From positions 12,910,610-12,974,609 of the forward strand of contig NC_041806.1 in NCBI RefSeq assembly GCF_900964775.1: DNA of 64,000 nt. Direction: 5' to 3'. Below are positions 24,245 through 35,538 of this stretch, one piece after another. This DNA is from Scleropages formosus. Lineage: Eukaryota > Chordata > Actinopteri > Osteoglossiformes > Osteoglossidae. A program made the translations under genes and the position numbers. Each line of letters starts with the position of its first letter. Position 1 is the first letter of the stretch. The notes under the pieces were generated by a model that did not search any database, was not told the DNA's origin, and saw nothing but the letters and a program-made list of their open reading frames with translations.

Positions 24245-24540
24245 TCGAATGTTGTGGAGTTTACAAGTTCTCCCTGTGTCTTTGTGGGTTTAATGGAGTC
24301 TCTGGTTTCCTTCCACAGTCCAAAGACAGGCAGTTAAGGTGGATTGGTGACTCTAAATTTCCCATAGTGTGTGAATGGGTGAGTGTGTGTGTAGCCACCC
24401 TGTGATAGACTGGTGTTCTCTCCAAGGTGTACCCCCACTTCCTTGGACCCAGTGCTTCCAAGATAGGCTTTGGTTCGCCACGACCCTGCTCAGGACTATT
24501 ATTAAGCGATTATTGAAATTGGATGGATGGATAATTGTGT
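24245..24540 (+). repeat. LINE-tail repeat ending in GGATGGATGG
   Basis: A widespread teleost repeat pattern: TTCCTTCCACAGTCCAAAGACAGGCAGTTAAGGTG, GACTCTAAATTTCCCATAG, GATAGACTGGTGTTCTCTCC, ATAGGCTTTGGTTCGCCACG and a terminal ATTGGATGGATGGATA. Its last third aligns with the 3' half of the GC-rich SINE of this window. Confidence 0.65.
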
Positions 24541-24755
24541 ATGCATCTATGTTCCTTTATCCTATTTTAAAGGGCTATTTATTGTCTCATTTACTTCATT
24601 TCACAATCAAGGAGAACTTACAATGGCTCTGTCCTAGACCAGGTTCCCCATTGCAAAATGACAAAAATATATGAAAAATCTCTTGAAACAGTGAAAGTCT
24701 GACAGTCAAGACCCGAGCAGGTCCCCTGAATAAACCCCAGACTGTACTCTGTGAG

Positions 24756-24965
24756 GGGGTGCGGTGGCGCAGTGGGTTGGACCACAGTCCTGCTGTCCGG
24801 TGGGTCTGGGGTTCGAGTCCCGCTTGGGGTACCTTGCGACAGACTGGCGTCCCGTCCTGGGTGTGTCCCCTCCCCCTCCGGCCTTACGCCCTGTGTTGCC
24901 GGGTAGGCTCCGGTTCCCCGTGACCCCATGGGACAAGCGGCTCTGAAGATGTGTGTGTGTGTGTG
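24756..24965 (+). mobile_element. GC-rich tRNA-derived SINE, copy 5
   Basis: A full-length copy with A box (GTGGCGCAGTGGG) and B box (GGTTCGAGTCC). It has a perfect 13-base target-site duplication, TGTACTCTGTGAG, at 24743-24755 and 24966-24978. It is one of the youngest-looking copies. Confidence 0.93.
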
Positions 24966-24978
24966 TGTACTCTGTGAG

Positions 24979-26308
24979 GTGTGTCACCACTGTCATGGTG
25001 ACAATTGGGCTTTGCTCATGAGCTTAAACAGTACAAACTGTGGCTGCTGACCTGGAGCATCTAACTAAGCAACTGCATACAAAATAAAGATAACGCAACA
25101 CACTTACCTGTCAGATATTCCAGCATGAGTAATAATCCATAAAAAGTCCCATTGATGGACTCTTTTTGTGTGTGTGTGTAACCATGGGTGTCTGGGCTGC
25201 ACATTACCTGAACACTGAATAAAAGCAGGGTGTTGCATTGAACTGTAGGAATGCATAAACCAACAGATATGCCAATGTTCCGTGTCTCTCTGTCAGACAC
25301 ACACAGTACTCTGAAACAAACAAAGCTATTCATAGAACTAGAACTCATTGGTTGTTGCCAGGGGACATTTCTGCAGCCAGGGAGGACACAGCCGTGTCTG
25401 CTGGGTTCAGCTGTAACTCCCAGTCCCCCAGGAAGGACACAGTGCCCTTCTGTTCGTGGTCAACACGCAGGACTCCAGAGCACAGAGAAAGCCTCATCTC
25501 CATAGTTGTGTCATGGCTGAGGTCCTCTGCACCTCCCTCCCCAACCTCTAGGGGGAGGTCTTTGTGTCCCATTCTGCATATGGGTGTGTCTTCTCTGTGC
25601 CTTGTGCACAATGTTTGTGTGTATGTATGTGCCAGAGGCATCTCAGGGTAGCTTCACAGGGAGGAGCTACATGACTCTTACATGTTAGATTCCTCTCAAC
25701 AGTGGTTTTCTGAGTACAGGACCATTTCTCCTTGGTTCGACACTGAATTCAGTGTTTTGCCCTCAGCTGTTTTTTGCTACATGTTGCCTGGCTGTGTTCC
25801 TGAGGGAGGGCAACAAAGACCCACCCTGTGTTCAGCTTATTACCTTCCCCCGGTGCTAGTGAAATGTGCCAAGGATGTGATGCAATACTGCTCTGCCCCC
25901 TAGTGGCATGAGGTGGTACCTGTTTTGAGGACTGGACACTCACCTGGTCCTGTGTTGAGCTCCACTGTGTTTGCCACTGCTTTGGACTGGGAGACATTTC
26001 CAACTTGTTGCATCCCTCTTTTCACACTGCGGCATCCAAAGACAGTGCTCAGTAGCTCCCCTAGTGGTACAGACCACCTCAGAACCTCAGAACTTTAACA
26101 AGCGCAGGAAAATTCCACGTTCTACCAGACTGCAGTCAGCAGTGTCGTGTTCTGTGCTGTTGTATGCTGGAGGGGGGGAAACATCTCTGCTGGTGAAACC
26201 CACAGACTCAACAAGCTGGTGAAGAAGGCAGGTTCTGTTATGGGTCTGACACCCAACCCAGTGGAGGCAGTGGCAAAGCACAGGATGAGCAAGAAGTCAA
26301 AGCCTATC
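24979..26308. other. Intergenic, no supported gene
   Basis: No recognisable domain, exon or repeat boundary; open frames are short and overlap on both strands. Confidence 0.5.
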
Positions 26309-26475
26309 ATGGACAATGTCATACACCCCTAGAATGAAGAGGAAGATACAGTCCATAATGGACAATGTCTCACATTCCCAGGATGAGGATGATATTACAG
26401 TCAATTATGGACAATGTCGCACACCCCCAGGAGGAGGAGGAATTTACAGTCCACTACAGGCAATGTCTCACACCT
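26309..26475 (+). repeat. 49-bp minisatellite, about 3.4 units
   Basis: GGACAATGTC-type words start at 26311, 26360, 26409 and 26459, spaced 49, 49 and 50 bases. Each is followed by CACACCCCCAGGATGAGGAGGA-like sequence and TACAGTCCA. Units differ at several positions. Confidence 0.8.
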
Positions 26476-26669
26476 CTGTTCAAATTCATTACTATGAGCA
26501 CCTTCAGTCACCAGATCGTTCAGTTCTGGTGCACAAAAATGTGCTCTTGGGTCTTTCATTACCAACTGCCCTAGCCTCCATAATCCCAGTCAAGATTCTA
26601 TTAGCTCACCACTGTACAACTGTAGTTCATAAATGTTGATTTTGTCATTTTTTTGTTTTATTTATTATT

Positions 26670-26920
26670 TTTATTTTTTATAGAGCGCTCTTCTCACACA
26701 GTGACACAGAGCGCTTTAACATAGGCATGCAGCAAGAAAAATTGATACAAACAAAGACAGTCAACTAATGGCTACCATAATGAAGAATTTATTATAGAGC
26801 TATAAGTATACCTACTGGCCACTGGGGAAAGGAACAAAAACTCCCAACTGAAGGTTGAGGGAGGGAAAAAAAACCTCTGGGGGTCCACGGGCCAGTGATT
26901 GCCCACCCCTCCTGGGCATT
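26670..26920 (-). repeat. Unnamed interspersed repeat, copy A
   Basis: It contains TATAGAGCGCTCTTCTCACA, CAGTGACACAGAGCGC and GGAAAGGAACAAAAACTCCC. The reverse complement of this order lies at 30488-30725. Family not recognised. It is followed by GGGATAAATAAAGCATTATC and a (CCTGT)n run, a LINE-like 3' end. Confidence 0.6.
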
Positions 26921-27284
26921 CTAGAAAGTAACAAATCAGTTATTAGTTGCCTTATCTGGTGTAATTGTATTTTGTTGATATGTTTTGTCTTAAGCTGCTG
27001 CATGTGAATTTCTTTTCAGGGATAAATAAAGCATTATCCTGTCCTGTCCTGTCCTGGGTTTAGCAGACAGTAGCACCCCTAGTGCTACAGATCACATAGA
27101 GCACCAACACAAAGCCCGCATTGCCTGACAAACGCTACCAAAGGTACATAGCTTTCAGAAGGGCACTGTTTCAAACCATGTTACTTTGTGCGTGTGAGAG
27201 AGAGTGAGAGAAAGGAAGGGGAGGGGGATGTGATAATTATATGCAGAAAACCAGGGAGTTCCAAAACTAGTTCCTCGCAGTTGG

Positions 27285-27285
<1 letters not shown>

Positions 27286-27338
<53 letters not shown>
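27286..27338. repeat. (AC)n microsatellite
   Basis: An uninterrupted AC run of about 53 bases. Unlike the SINE-linked runs it has no recognisable SINE body next to it. Confidence 0.95.
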
Positions 27339-27340
<2 letters not shown>

Positions 27341-27798
27341 GTTTCTGGCTAGCAGTGTGGTAAGTGCCAGTCGGCTTTCTTCTGACTAATGTTTTCACCA
27401 CACCGCTTGAATACAAACAAAGCGCTTTCACTCCACCCAGTCCCGTTGCGCATTCCCAAAATGCTTTGCTCCAGCCTGTCCGAGCACACATGACACGTTG
27501 AGGCACAAGTCTGAAGCTGTGGAATGCCTGGCCTTTGCTCTTCAGAAACACACTAGCCTCATAGCGAAGAGTGTGATCTACTCCCTCCGTCTCATGTCCC
27601 CAGAAGTGGAGAGAAGCTGCGGATGCTAAGAGGACACACAATGAATCACATGTATGGACTGTGCACAGTGGTGTGAAGGTCCATCCATCCTCTGTGGCTG
27701 TACACTGGAATGAGGTGTGTGGCTATACAGCATCTGCACTACACCACCTGGAATGAGCCACAAGCAGCGGACACACACATATCCCATGAGTGCAGTGC

Positions 27799-27804
27799 TT
27801 TATT
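27799..27804 (-). terminator. Polyadenylation signal for the STRA6-family gene
   Basis: TTTATT on the plus strand reads AATAAA on the minus strand. It lies 0.84 kb beyond the stop codon at 28641 and is a plausible end of a long 3' UTR. Confidence 0.45.
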
Positions 27805-28443
27805 ACACACTACAGAAAACAGGACACAAAAACTGTGTGTCAAACAGAAGAAAACATGCTGAACAGAACAACAGGACAGAGCTGCAGGTTAGGAACACAT
27901 GTCCAGCGTGGTCCTACCATAACAGATGAACCAAAGTGTCCAGTAGAGGCAAAGGAGAACAAGCCAGATGGACAATGTCCCAGGAGGTCTTGAAATTAAC
28001 TATTAACCCCTATCCATAGGGATCCCTGTCTGGGTTGTAGGAGAGTCCAAAGAGGACACTGTGCCATAACTGAGGAAGAGGAAGAACATCTTGGACAAGG
28101 TATGGACTTTCCCCCGGGGTCTTCTGTATCCTTGAGCACTATGACCTGAGAGTGTGCCACAGGTGAGCAACACTGAGAGGTTGGAACAGGACAGCTGGAC
28201 CATCCAGAGGATGAAGCTGAGTTCTCCAGCTCGAGGACAGTGTGCAGAACCAGAGCTAACCAGTCCTACTGCAGCCACCTGCCAGCAGAGTACAGGAGCC
28301 ATGGTCCACGTGTGTATGTGTGTGCAGCTCTTCAGTGGATCCATTCTTCAGCTGCACACAACTGCAGCACCAGTATAAAAACACGCTGAAAAAATGGGAA
28401 GCAGAACGTACAAAGGTACAAATAGCAATAATCCTATTACAGG

Positions 28444-28447
<4 letters not shown>

Positions 28448-28488
<41 letters not shown>

Positions 28489-28516
28489 CTGAGAGAGAGA
28501 GGGAGAGAGAGAGAGA
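28448..28516. repeat. (TG)n followed by (GA)n compound microsatellite
   Basis: A TG run at 28448-28486 passes into GAGAGA/GGGAGAGA to 28516. It lies in the presumed 3' UTR of the STRA6-family gene. Confidence 0.9.
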
Positions 28517-28640
28517 CAGTGAAACCATGGATCAGTCCAGAGGCTCGCCCTGGTGTTCCTGCACCATCCATAACCCAGACTGGAGACATTTAAGGACGTG
28601 CAGTCTGTGTATCAGGGGGCAGTAGCAGGGGCAGGAGGCC

Positions 28641-30416
28641 TCATATGTGCAGCAGAGGGCTTGTAGCAACCACAGAATGAGGACTTATGGGGGACAACTC
28701 TTCTATGGGCGGGGTCTCTGGCCTGCGATGGAACACCAGCCTGGGGTTTCTCACCAGTGTGTAGCAGAGCCACCAGCGGCGCCGGGCCAAGGACACTGCA
28801 AGGAAACAGGCAACAAGGGTGATAAGACGAGAAGCAGCAGCCCATTCACCACACTGAGATCTATACTGAGTGGTACCTGCTGCTCCTGGCAACACAATCC
28901 AGTCAGACTCAGGGTCAAAGGTGAAACGCGAGCAGAGCATCAGGTGACAGAAGGTGAGAGCAGTAGGGTTGGTATGAGTGGAATTCACCAACAGCATAGA
29001 CACCCAGCACCAATATCCTGTGTGAAAACACATACACACACATCCCCTGAGAGGTGATCATGGGACATGTAGTCCTGCAGCAGATACAGCAGGTGCTCCT
29101 AGCAAAAATGGGACACAGTATGTAGTAAAACTATATGAAAGACTCACTGGAATCCAGGAACCTTGGCAGCCCGGAGGGAATAGCTGTGCGGTCAATGCGG
29201 CCCATGGTCAGACAACCTAGGATGATTCTAATCAGGAGACTGCCCCCTGTCTTCACTATCCCGGTAATCACATAGTAAAACAAGCTGAAGTACCTCAAGT
29301 TCTCCAAAGCACGTCTGGAGGGAACAGAGAGAATGAGGGTAGCAAGAGAAAGCTAGAAGATGCCAGAGAAGACAGACATGAGGAAGAGGTGAGATGACAC
29401 ATTTTTCACAATACTTACAGGTTTTTTAAGGCAAGAGGCTTTTGTTGGTCCCTCTGGGACAGCTTCTCCTGTAGGAAGAAACGGTACATTGTGGCCTTCA
29501 GTATGAGGAACAAAGCCACCAGTGGGATGATGTTGCCCCTGAAGGAACAAAACAGATGATGAGAGACAGGATGGATAAACCCTCAACCCAAAGACCAACC
29601 CTCCATCAGCTATTCTGACAATAAATACTGCACTATGATAATAGAGGCAATGTAAGAAAGGCTGTAGAGATGATCTAGAAGGACTGCTGAGCAAATGGTT
29701 GTTGAGCAGAAATTTACTCTATACCCTTATCTTTAATAAATCACAATCTCTGTTACAACCCAAACAGCGCTGCTCTGCATACAGTCTTTGAGTACTCAAG
29801 AGGTGTTCCACAAAACTTAATTCCATGGCCCCTACTTTTCTTGTGGTACTGGCTATTGCTTGGAAACATTATTAATACTCAGGATTGGATTAAGCAAAAA
29901 ATATGCAAATTACAGGCTAATCAAAATTTTCCATATATAGCATTTTCCATTTTTGCAAAGAAAATGAACATGAAACAAGTTATTAATTTATAAACCAACT
30001 GGCTGTATGCTCTGAAGGTGCAAACATCCAAACCAGTGGCAAGAATGTAAGACTTATTCATTAAAAGATCTAGAGGAATATAAAGGTTAAGAGCAGTTCT
30101 GGGTTTTAATTCTAGTTGAGGAATTATGAATATGTGAACTGGGACATCAGTTGACAAATTTATTAGCATCTGCCAACTGTAGTAATGTTATGAAGAAATG
30201 TTTAAGTATATTTTTCCGGGGGGGTGCGGTGGCGCAGTGGGTTGGACCGCAGTCCTGCTCTCCGGTGGGTCTGGGGTTTGAGTCCTGCTTGGGGTGCCTT
30301 GTGATGGACTGGTGTCCCGTCCTGGGTGTGTCCCCTCCCCCTCCAGCCTTGCGCCCTGTGTTGCCGGGTTAGGCTCTGGTTCCCCGTGACCCTGTATGGG
30401 ACAAGCGGTTCTGAAA

Positions 30417-30470
<54 letters not shown>

Positions 30471-33400
30471 TTTTCTGTTTAGAATGTCCAGAAGGAGTGG
30501 GTAACCACTGGCGCTTTTTTCTCTCTTGCCTTTCGGTTGGGAGTTTTTGTTCCTTTCCTCCATGACAAACTGGCTCACTTCCACCCAGCGTTAATGATTA
30601 ATATACTTATTCTATAAATTTAATTTATAGCCAGCTTTTGTCAGCATTTGTATTATGTTTTCAGATCATTTGCTTAACAATCTGTCACTATATGAGAAGA
30701 GCACTCTATAAAACTGAATCAAATTGATTTGAATTTCCACTGAGACATGGTGACTGTGGAGCCAGTGACAAAGTATAATACTGATAGAAGAAAGACCATG
30801 TGGTGTAACAATATGAACATTATCAACCAGTAGATACAGCACTTCCTGTTCCTCTCTGTTAAAATTTGAAATATGGTAGGGGAAAACTGTGAACTTACAG
30901 TATATTTCCTAGTAGTGTGTAGACTTCATGAGCCCTTTTTTGCTGCAGAGGAACAACAATGATCCAATAAAAGGCAACCACACCAGCGAGGAAGAGTAAA
31001 TAGATCACAGCCACACCTGTGGGGACACAAGTGAAGGTCTCACCACAAGCCAAGACTGCATCACCTATTGAAGGACCATCAGGCTCCTTCAGGTCCTTTT
31101 GAGGTGAATGGAGCTGCTGCCCATGGTACAAATGACTCACTGGACATGAGAGCAGCAACCTGGGTGCCGATGTATGCGATGCTCCTCACCTAAGAGAAGG
31201 AAACCAAACTGTAGATCAGACATGTTCTCCACCATGCTGCTTGTCAACACTCGCAGTCACACAAACATATCAACAAAGGTTGTTTTAAAATGCAAACAGA
31301 GTATACATACTCTAGCATTTTGCCTCACCATGATATCATCTGTGGCTGGAAATTTTTTGGGCAAACCTGTGCGGTCACCTTTGTAAAGCCTCTTCATCTG
31401 AGCTCTAAGAAGGAGTGAGAGAGCAGAGTGTGCGAGATGTTCATACCTCAGTGTGTGTGTCAGTGTGCGTATCCACAGATACTCACCTGTACTTGACCAT
31501 GATGGTGAAGATGTGATAGACAGACACTATGGCAGTCAGTAACACAGCAATGACTCCAAATATATGGAAATGTTCATCAAAATTTGCCCCTGAAATCCAT
31601 TAAAACAAAATATGAGAAGATTACTAGTATGATCAAAATTGCCTCACTGCTGAACTAAGTTAATCATTTTCACATCTTTGTACACATAGCAGGGTTGTGG
31701 ATACACTACACACATCTGCTTCCCCACAGTCAGTTTGACAAACACACATCACAGGGATCATACCTTGGAACCAGTCTTTGATGTAGTTATTCCACAGCAA
31801 GAATTTCATTAATATCTGTAACAGAGCAAAGCAAGATGAAATCTCTGTGCAAACTGAGTGAAAATGCTCTGTGTGTGTGAGAAGGAACTCACAGTGTAAA
31901 CTCCTATAAGGGATAGCACAGCCATAGTGATCATCCCAGCAGGGAAGCAGAAGCAGGGGTCCCAGTCATACAGCAGCCTGAAAAACAAAGGCTTCACCCT
32001 GTTGGAGGGGAAGGGGGGATGTCTGCAGTCAACCTCACGTATACAAACACAAAAACACATAAACACACACTCAGTACTCACACTGGGCTGCTGGGCTGCA
32101 GTAAACACTTCACATACTTTATGTTGTGGAGCGGAATCTCGCACCTGTGACTCTGTAACAGGAGGTACGGAAGCCAACATATCATTTAGAACTCTGAGCT
32201 TAACAACTGTGAACTAGAGCATGATGGTGATGGTGGTGGTGGTGATGATGATGATGATGACAACAACTACCTCTAAAAGCCTGGTTCTGTACCTGGTCAT
32301 CAGACCTGTGAGTCTGACACATGCACACCTCTTTGAAGAAACTGTAAAAGTAACGCAGCACCAGTAAGGAGCAGCAGATGAGGCTGGGCACTGGGGGGGG
32401 TCTGGATGACTCTATGTGGGGAATCTGTGAGATACTGAGAAGGTAAGTTTCTCAGAGTGCCAAAGAAAAGCTCTTTATTGTATGGAACAAACTGCACACT
32501 GTCAAAGCCACTGAGGTGAAGTGCACCACAATCCACACCTCAGTTTGGAGGCTGGACGTCAACAGCACTTGGTAGAGGAACCTGCAGAGAATAACAATAA
32601 GTACGAGCAATGGATGGTATCACCAAGGTTCACTTGTTACAGTAGAAGATTCCTTTCTCACCAGGCCAGGGAGTATATTAAGCCCAGGAAGCTGCCCACA
32701 GCCTTGTTCTCCACAGACATGCAGATGAACATAGGGTAGTGGATGACTGCCACCTCCACAGACATCAGGAGGAGCACCAACACTGTGTCAGGAGTCAAAA
32801 CGAGGAAAGCAGAAGCAAGTCAGTCAAAAGAGATTACTTAACCGGCACAATATGGATCAGGAACAAGGGGAAATCGCACCTTCAGCCCAAACATTAGGAG
32901 TGAAGTGAAGGCACCTAATCACCTCTACAGTTGTGTGAAGTAGCACATTGGCAATAGCACCAAAGGCCAGAGCGAAACCCCAGCGGTTACTGTGGGTGCT
33001 GAGAAGCTTGAAGGGCCTGTGGGGACACAGTTCATCAAGTGGCTTCACACTGTTTATTACACAGCTAGTCGGTGGACTTCACTATAGTTGTTACAGTTAT
33101 TCAGTGGGCTTCACACTGGTTATCACACAGTCAGTGGGCTTCGCACTGGTTATTACAGTTAGTCAGTGGGCTTCATCCTAGTTATTAACAGTTAGTCAGT
33201 GGGCTTCACACTGGCTATTACACTAGGATTTAAAGGGTAAAAAAACTTCGCTAAGTTCTTAACTCACAATGGCATTCCGAAGCGTTGATTTAAAGAGAGT
33301 TTGTAATCCAGGACACATTGTGTCTTGCGTTTTTGCAAGAAAGACACCAAAACAGTGTAGACTGCCTGCAGGAAGAACACAGTGTATTACTGCACTCTTG

Positions 33401-33627
33401 TTAGTACAACTTTTTGGACTTGTTAAAATGTTGAAGCTCAAAAACAGCAAACTTTTGTTATAGGACAAATTGAACCACAAATAAAATGGACACTGTAACA
33501 CAGACAATAAGGTCCACCCTAGAAGACACACAACCCACTGAAACAAGGACGGTTGGTTACTGACCGCAGGAACCAGCCAGTAGTGCCAGTTGTTGAACTC
33601 TTTGCAGTGGATTTCCAAATCCATGCT
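28641..33627 (-). CDS. stra6l: STRA6-family retinol-binding-protein receptor (17 coding exons)
   Basis: STRA6 and STRA6L (RBPR2) are multi-pass plasma-membrane receptors that take retinol from serum retinol-binding protein into cells. Minus-strand exons are 33627-33565, 33365-33268, 33016-32880, 32782-32662, 32581-32539, 32424-32329, 32152-32082, 31977-31893, 31815-31764, 31589-31487, 31404-31329, 31189-31141, 31016-30899, 29538-29419, 29314-29148, 29017-28877 and 28795-28641. Phases join without a stop (565 codons). Family landmarks in order are HYWLVPAAVYTVLVSF, LQKRKTQCVLDYKLSL, FGAIANVLL, HYPMFICM, YDWDPCFCFPAGM, YWCWVSMLLVNSTHTNP (human YYTYRNFLKIEVSQSHP) and the C-terminal RRRWWLCYTLVRNPRL. 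Several hydrophobic membrane segments are evident. The first ATG in the model is at 33624; an upstream exon may add residues. It is shorter than human STRA6 (667 aa). STRA6L rather than STRA6 is my preference, not proved. Confidence 0.87.
30217..30464 (+). mobile_element. GC-rich tRNA-derived SINE, copy 6, with long TG tail
   Basis: A full-length copy in an intron of the STRA6-family gene, with a TG run of about 48 bases at its 3' end. The perfect 11-base duplication GTATATTTTTC is at 30206-30216 and 30465-30475. Confidence 0.93.
30488..30725 (+). repeat. Unnamed interspersed repeat, copy B
   Basis: It contains GGGAGTTTTTGTTCCTTTCC and GAGAAGAGCACTCTATAAAA, the reverse complement of blocks in 26670-26920. 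It abuts SINE copy 6. Confidence 0.6.
32221..32261. repeat. GGT/GAT trinucleotide microsatellite
   Basis: GATGGTGATGGTGGTGGTGG passes into (GAT)n, in an intron of the STRA6-family gene. Confidence 0.9.
33038..33226 (+). repeat. Minisatellite in intron 2 of the STRA6-family gene
   Basis: About six units of 30-36 bases with the words CAGTGGGCTTCACACTGGTT and ATTACAGTTAGT. The last four units are closest to each other. Confidence 0.8.
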
Positions 33628-34079
33628 CTGGACACGGGGTAGAGGAGACATTGAAGAACCAACAGAAATATTCTCATCATTCTTGCTCCAGACCAAGCAG
33701 AGACAACAAGCTGCTCGAGTGAAACAGGTGGGTGGTTGAAGCCAATTACTGTATTGCACTACACAACGTGGTCTTCAGAGGTTCTCCATAGGAAATCCAT
33801 TTCTCAGTATCTGGGCTTGATCACTCTGCACTATGATGTTAACATGCTTTGAACACTGGCTTCTTCTGTTACAGATGGAACAGTAGTGCATTATCAAAGT
33901 CACAAAGATTGTCCAATCTATTTCTTTGTTTCTAACTACATTTCTTTTGCTTCAAAATTTCTGTGTGCAGTGGAGTGAATGGGACTTGTGTTTATTCTGA
34001 GCTCAAAGGTGACAGTAGAGAGCACTTTTCACAATGTTTGGATGTTGTTTCTGGTGTTCCTGAGTGCCAGTTATCAACA

Positions 34080-34282
34080 CACACACACACTTTCAGAACC
34101 ACTTGTCCCATATGGGGTCACGGGGAACCAGAGCCTACCCGGTAACACAGGGTGTAAGGCCAGAGGGGGAGGGAACACACCCAGGACGGGATGCCAGTCC
34201 GTCACAAGGCACCCCAAGCAGGACTCGAACCCCAGACCTACTAGAAAGCAGGACTATGGTCCAACCCACTGAGCCACCACAC
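34080..34282 (-). mobile_element. GC-rich tRNA-derived SINE, copy 7
   Basis: A full-length minus-strand copy with perfect 11-base duplication AGTTATCAACA at 34069-34079 and 34283-34293. Confidence 0.92.
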
Positions 34283-34299
34283 AGTTATCAACAGCAAGG

Positions 34300-35148
34300 T
34301 AAAAACATTGCATGCATTTAAGGGTGTGTGGTCAGTGCATGGTCAACAATCAGCACTGAAAGGGAGTTTCTGGTTTTTAAATTCACTCATTTTAAATTCG
34401 TTTTAATTTTATCCATACCTCAACATTAATAAAAAATACAGTGGTGCTTCAAAGAATTAACCCCCTAGTGCCTCTTAGTTTTACCATGATATCATTATTT
34501 AACAAAAATCAGTCTTTCTCATGTGACATAACAGGTGCATAATGAGCAATTCGATATGTTGCTTTAGAGGAAATCATGCATGCAATAGAAACATGGAAGT
34601 AGTGCAGGTGCAAAAATAAGCAAACCCAAAGTGCATTGTTAAACCAAGCAGATAAGTACAATGAGTACATAATCATTTATTCATTTGATAAGTTTAAGAC
34701 TTTTTTTTATTTAATACAAGAATAATGACCATGAGGAGTTCACATACTTTCAATCTGTATTAAAACAAAAAGTCTTACAATGTATTTTTTAATTTATTAC
34801 AGGTATGCTTGAGATTTTTATAGATCCTAACCTATAAAGAAATTCAACCTATAAATAGTTTTTTCATTGATTGTGACTTAGTGGTATAAGTGACTTACAA
34901 AGAAAAACAAAAAGTTGTAAATACACTAAGCAGATGTCACGTCCACACCCACAATACAACCGACAGCACCCGATGATGCTCCTGCACCTGATTGATCACT
35001 CACCCTTTAAAAGACCCTCCTCAGTTCCCACACCAATATCTTGCTCGAGGGGACAGTGTAAGGAATGGGTTTTGAACCAACTCTGAAGAGGCAGGAATTT
35101 CTACAATATTTATTTTTGCAGACCGCTCACCTTTGTCACTATCTTGCA
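34300..35148. other. Intergenic, AT-rich, no gene seen
   Basis: A stretch near 34936-35120 (GTCACGTCCACACCCACAA onward) has some LTR-like look but no matched ends, so it is left unassigned. Confidence 0.45.
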
Positions 35149-35149
35149 T

Positions 35150-35325
35150 TAAAATTCGTTCGAATCCCACCCGGCCCTTGCTGTAGTGTCCTTGATTTAG
35201 CGTACTACTTACCTTAACTAATAGTAAAAGTACAGTATCCTGCTGTAAATGGGTAAATCAGTGCAAGTAGCTTATTACTGTTAGTCGCTTTGGAGAAAAG
35301 CATCAGATAAGTGAATAAATCAAAT
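35150..35325 (+). repeat. AT-rich tRNA-derived SINE-like copy
   Basis: A TTCGAATCCCACCCGG box is followed by TGTAAATGGGTAAATCAGTG and the tail CGCTTTGGAGAAAAGCATCA. It is the same family as 13735-13940. Confidence 0.75.
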
Positions 35326-35481
35326 GTCTGTGAGAGCACAAAGACCAAAACACCACAACACTGTTCAATTTGCAATAAGCTATTGATTTCAAGAAAAAGA
35401 AGTTCTCAGCAAAGTTACATCTCACATGAGTGTAAACTGCGGTTTCTGATTATCATATGGAGGTAAGAACTGTGAACTTAC

Positions 35482-35538
35482 TGTTCTCAGAGGATCGTCT
35501 TCTCCAGAAAACAAAACTCGGAGCCCCTTTTCTTCCCA
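35482..35538 (-). other. Possible upstream exon of the STRA6-family gene
   Basis: On the minus strand a 57-base open segment (WEEKGLRVLFSG..., 19 codons) sits between the acceptor GATTACAG and the donor AACA|GTAAGT. Its phase would join exactly to the exon at 33627. It could supply N-terminal residues or 5' UTR. No homology is claimed. Confidence 0.3.

Noticed and set aside
26309-26475. CRISPR-like array
   Set aside because: Contiguous diverged 49-base units without unique spacers, in vertebrate DNA; it is a minisatellite.
34936-35120. Possible further solo LTR (GTCACGTCCACACCC onward)
   Set aside because: No matching TG...CA ends, polyadenylation signal or flanking duplication could be fixed.
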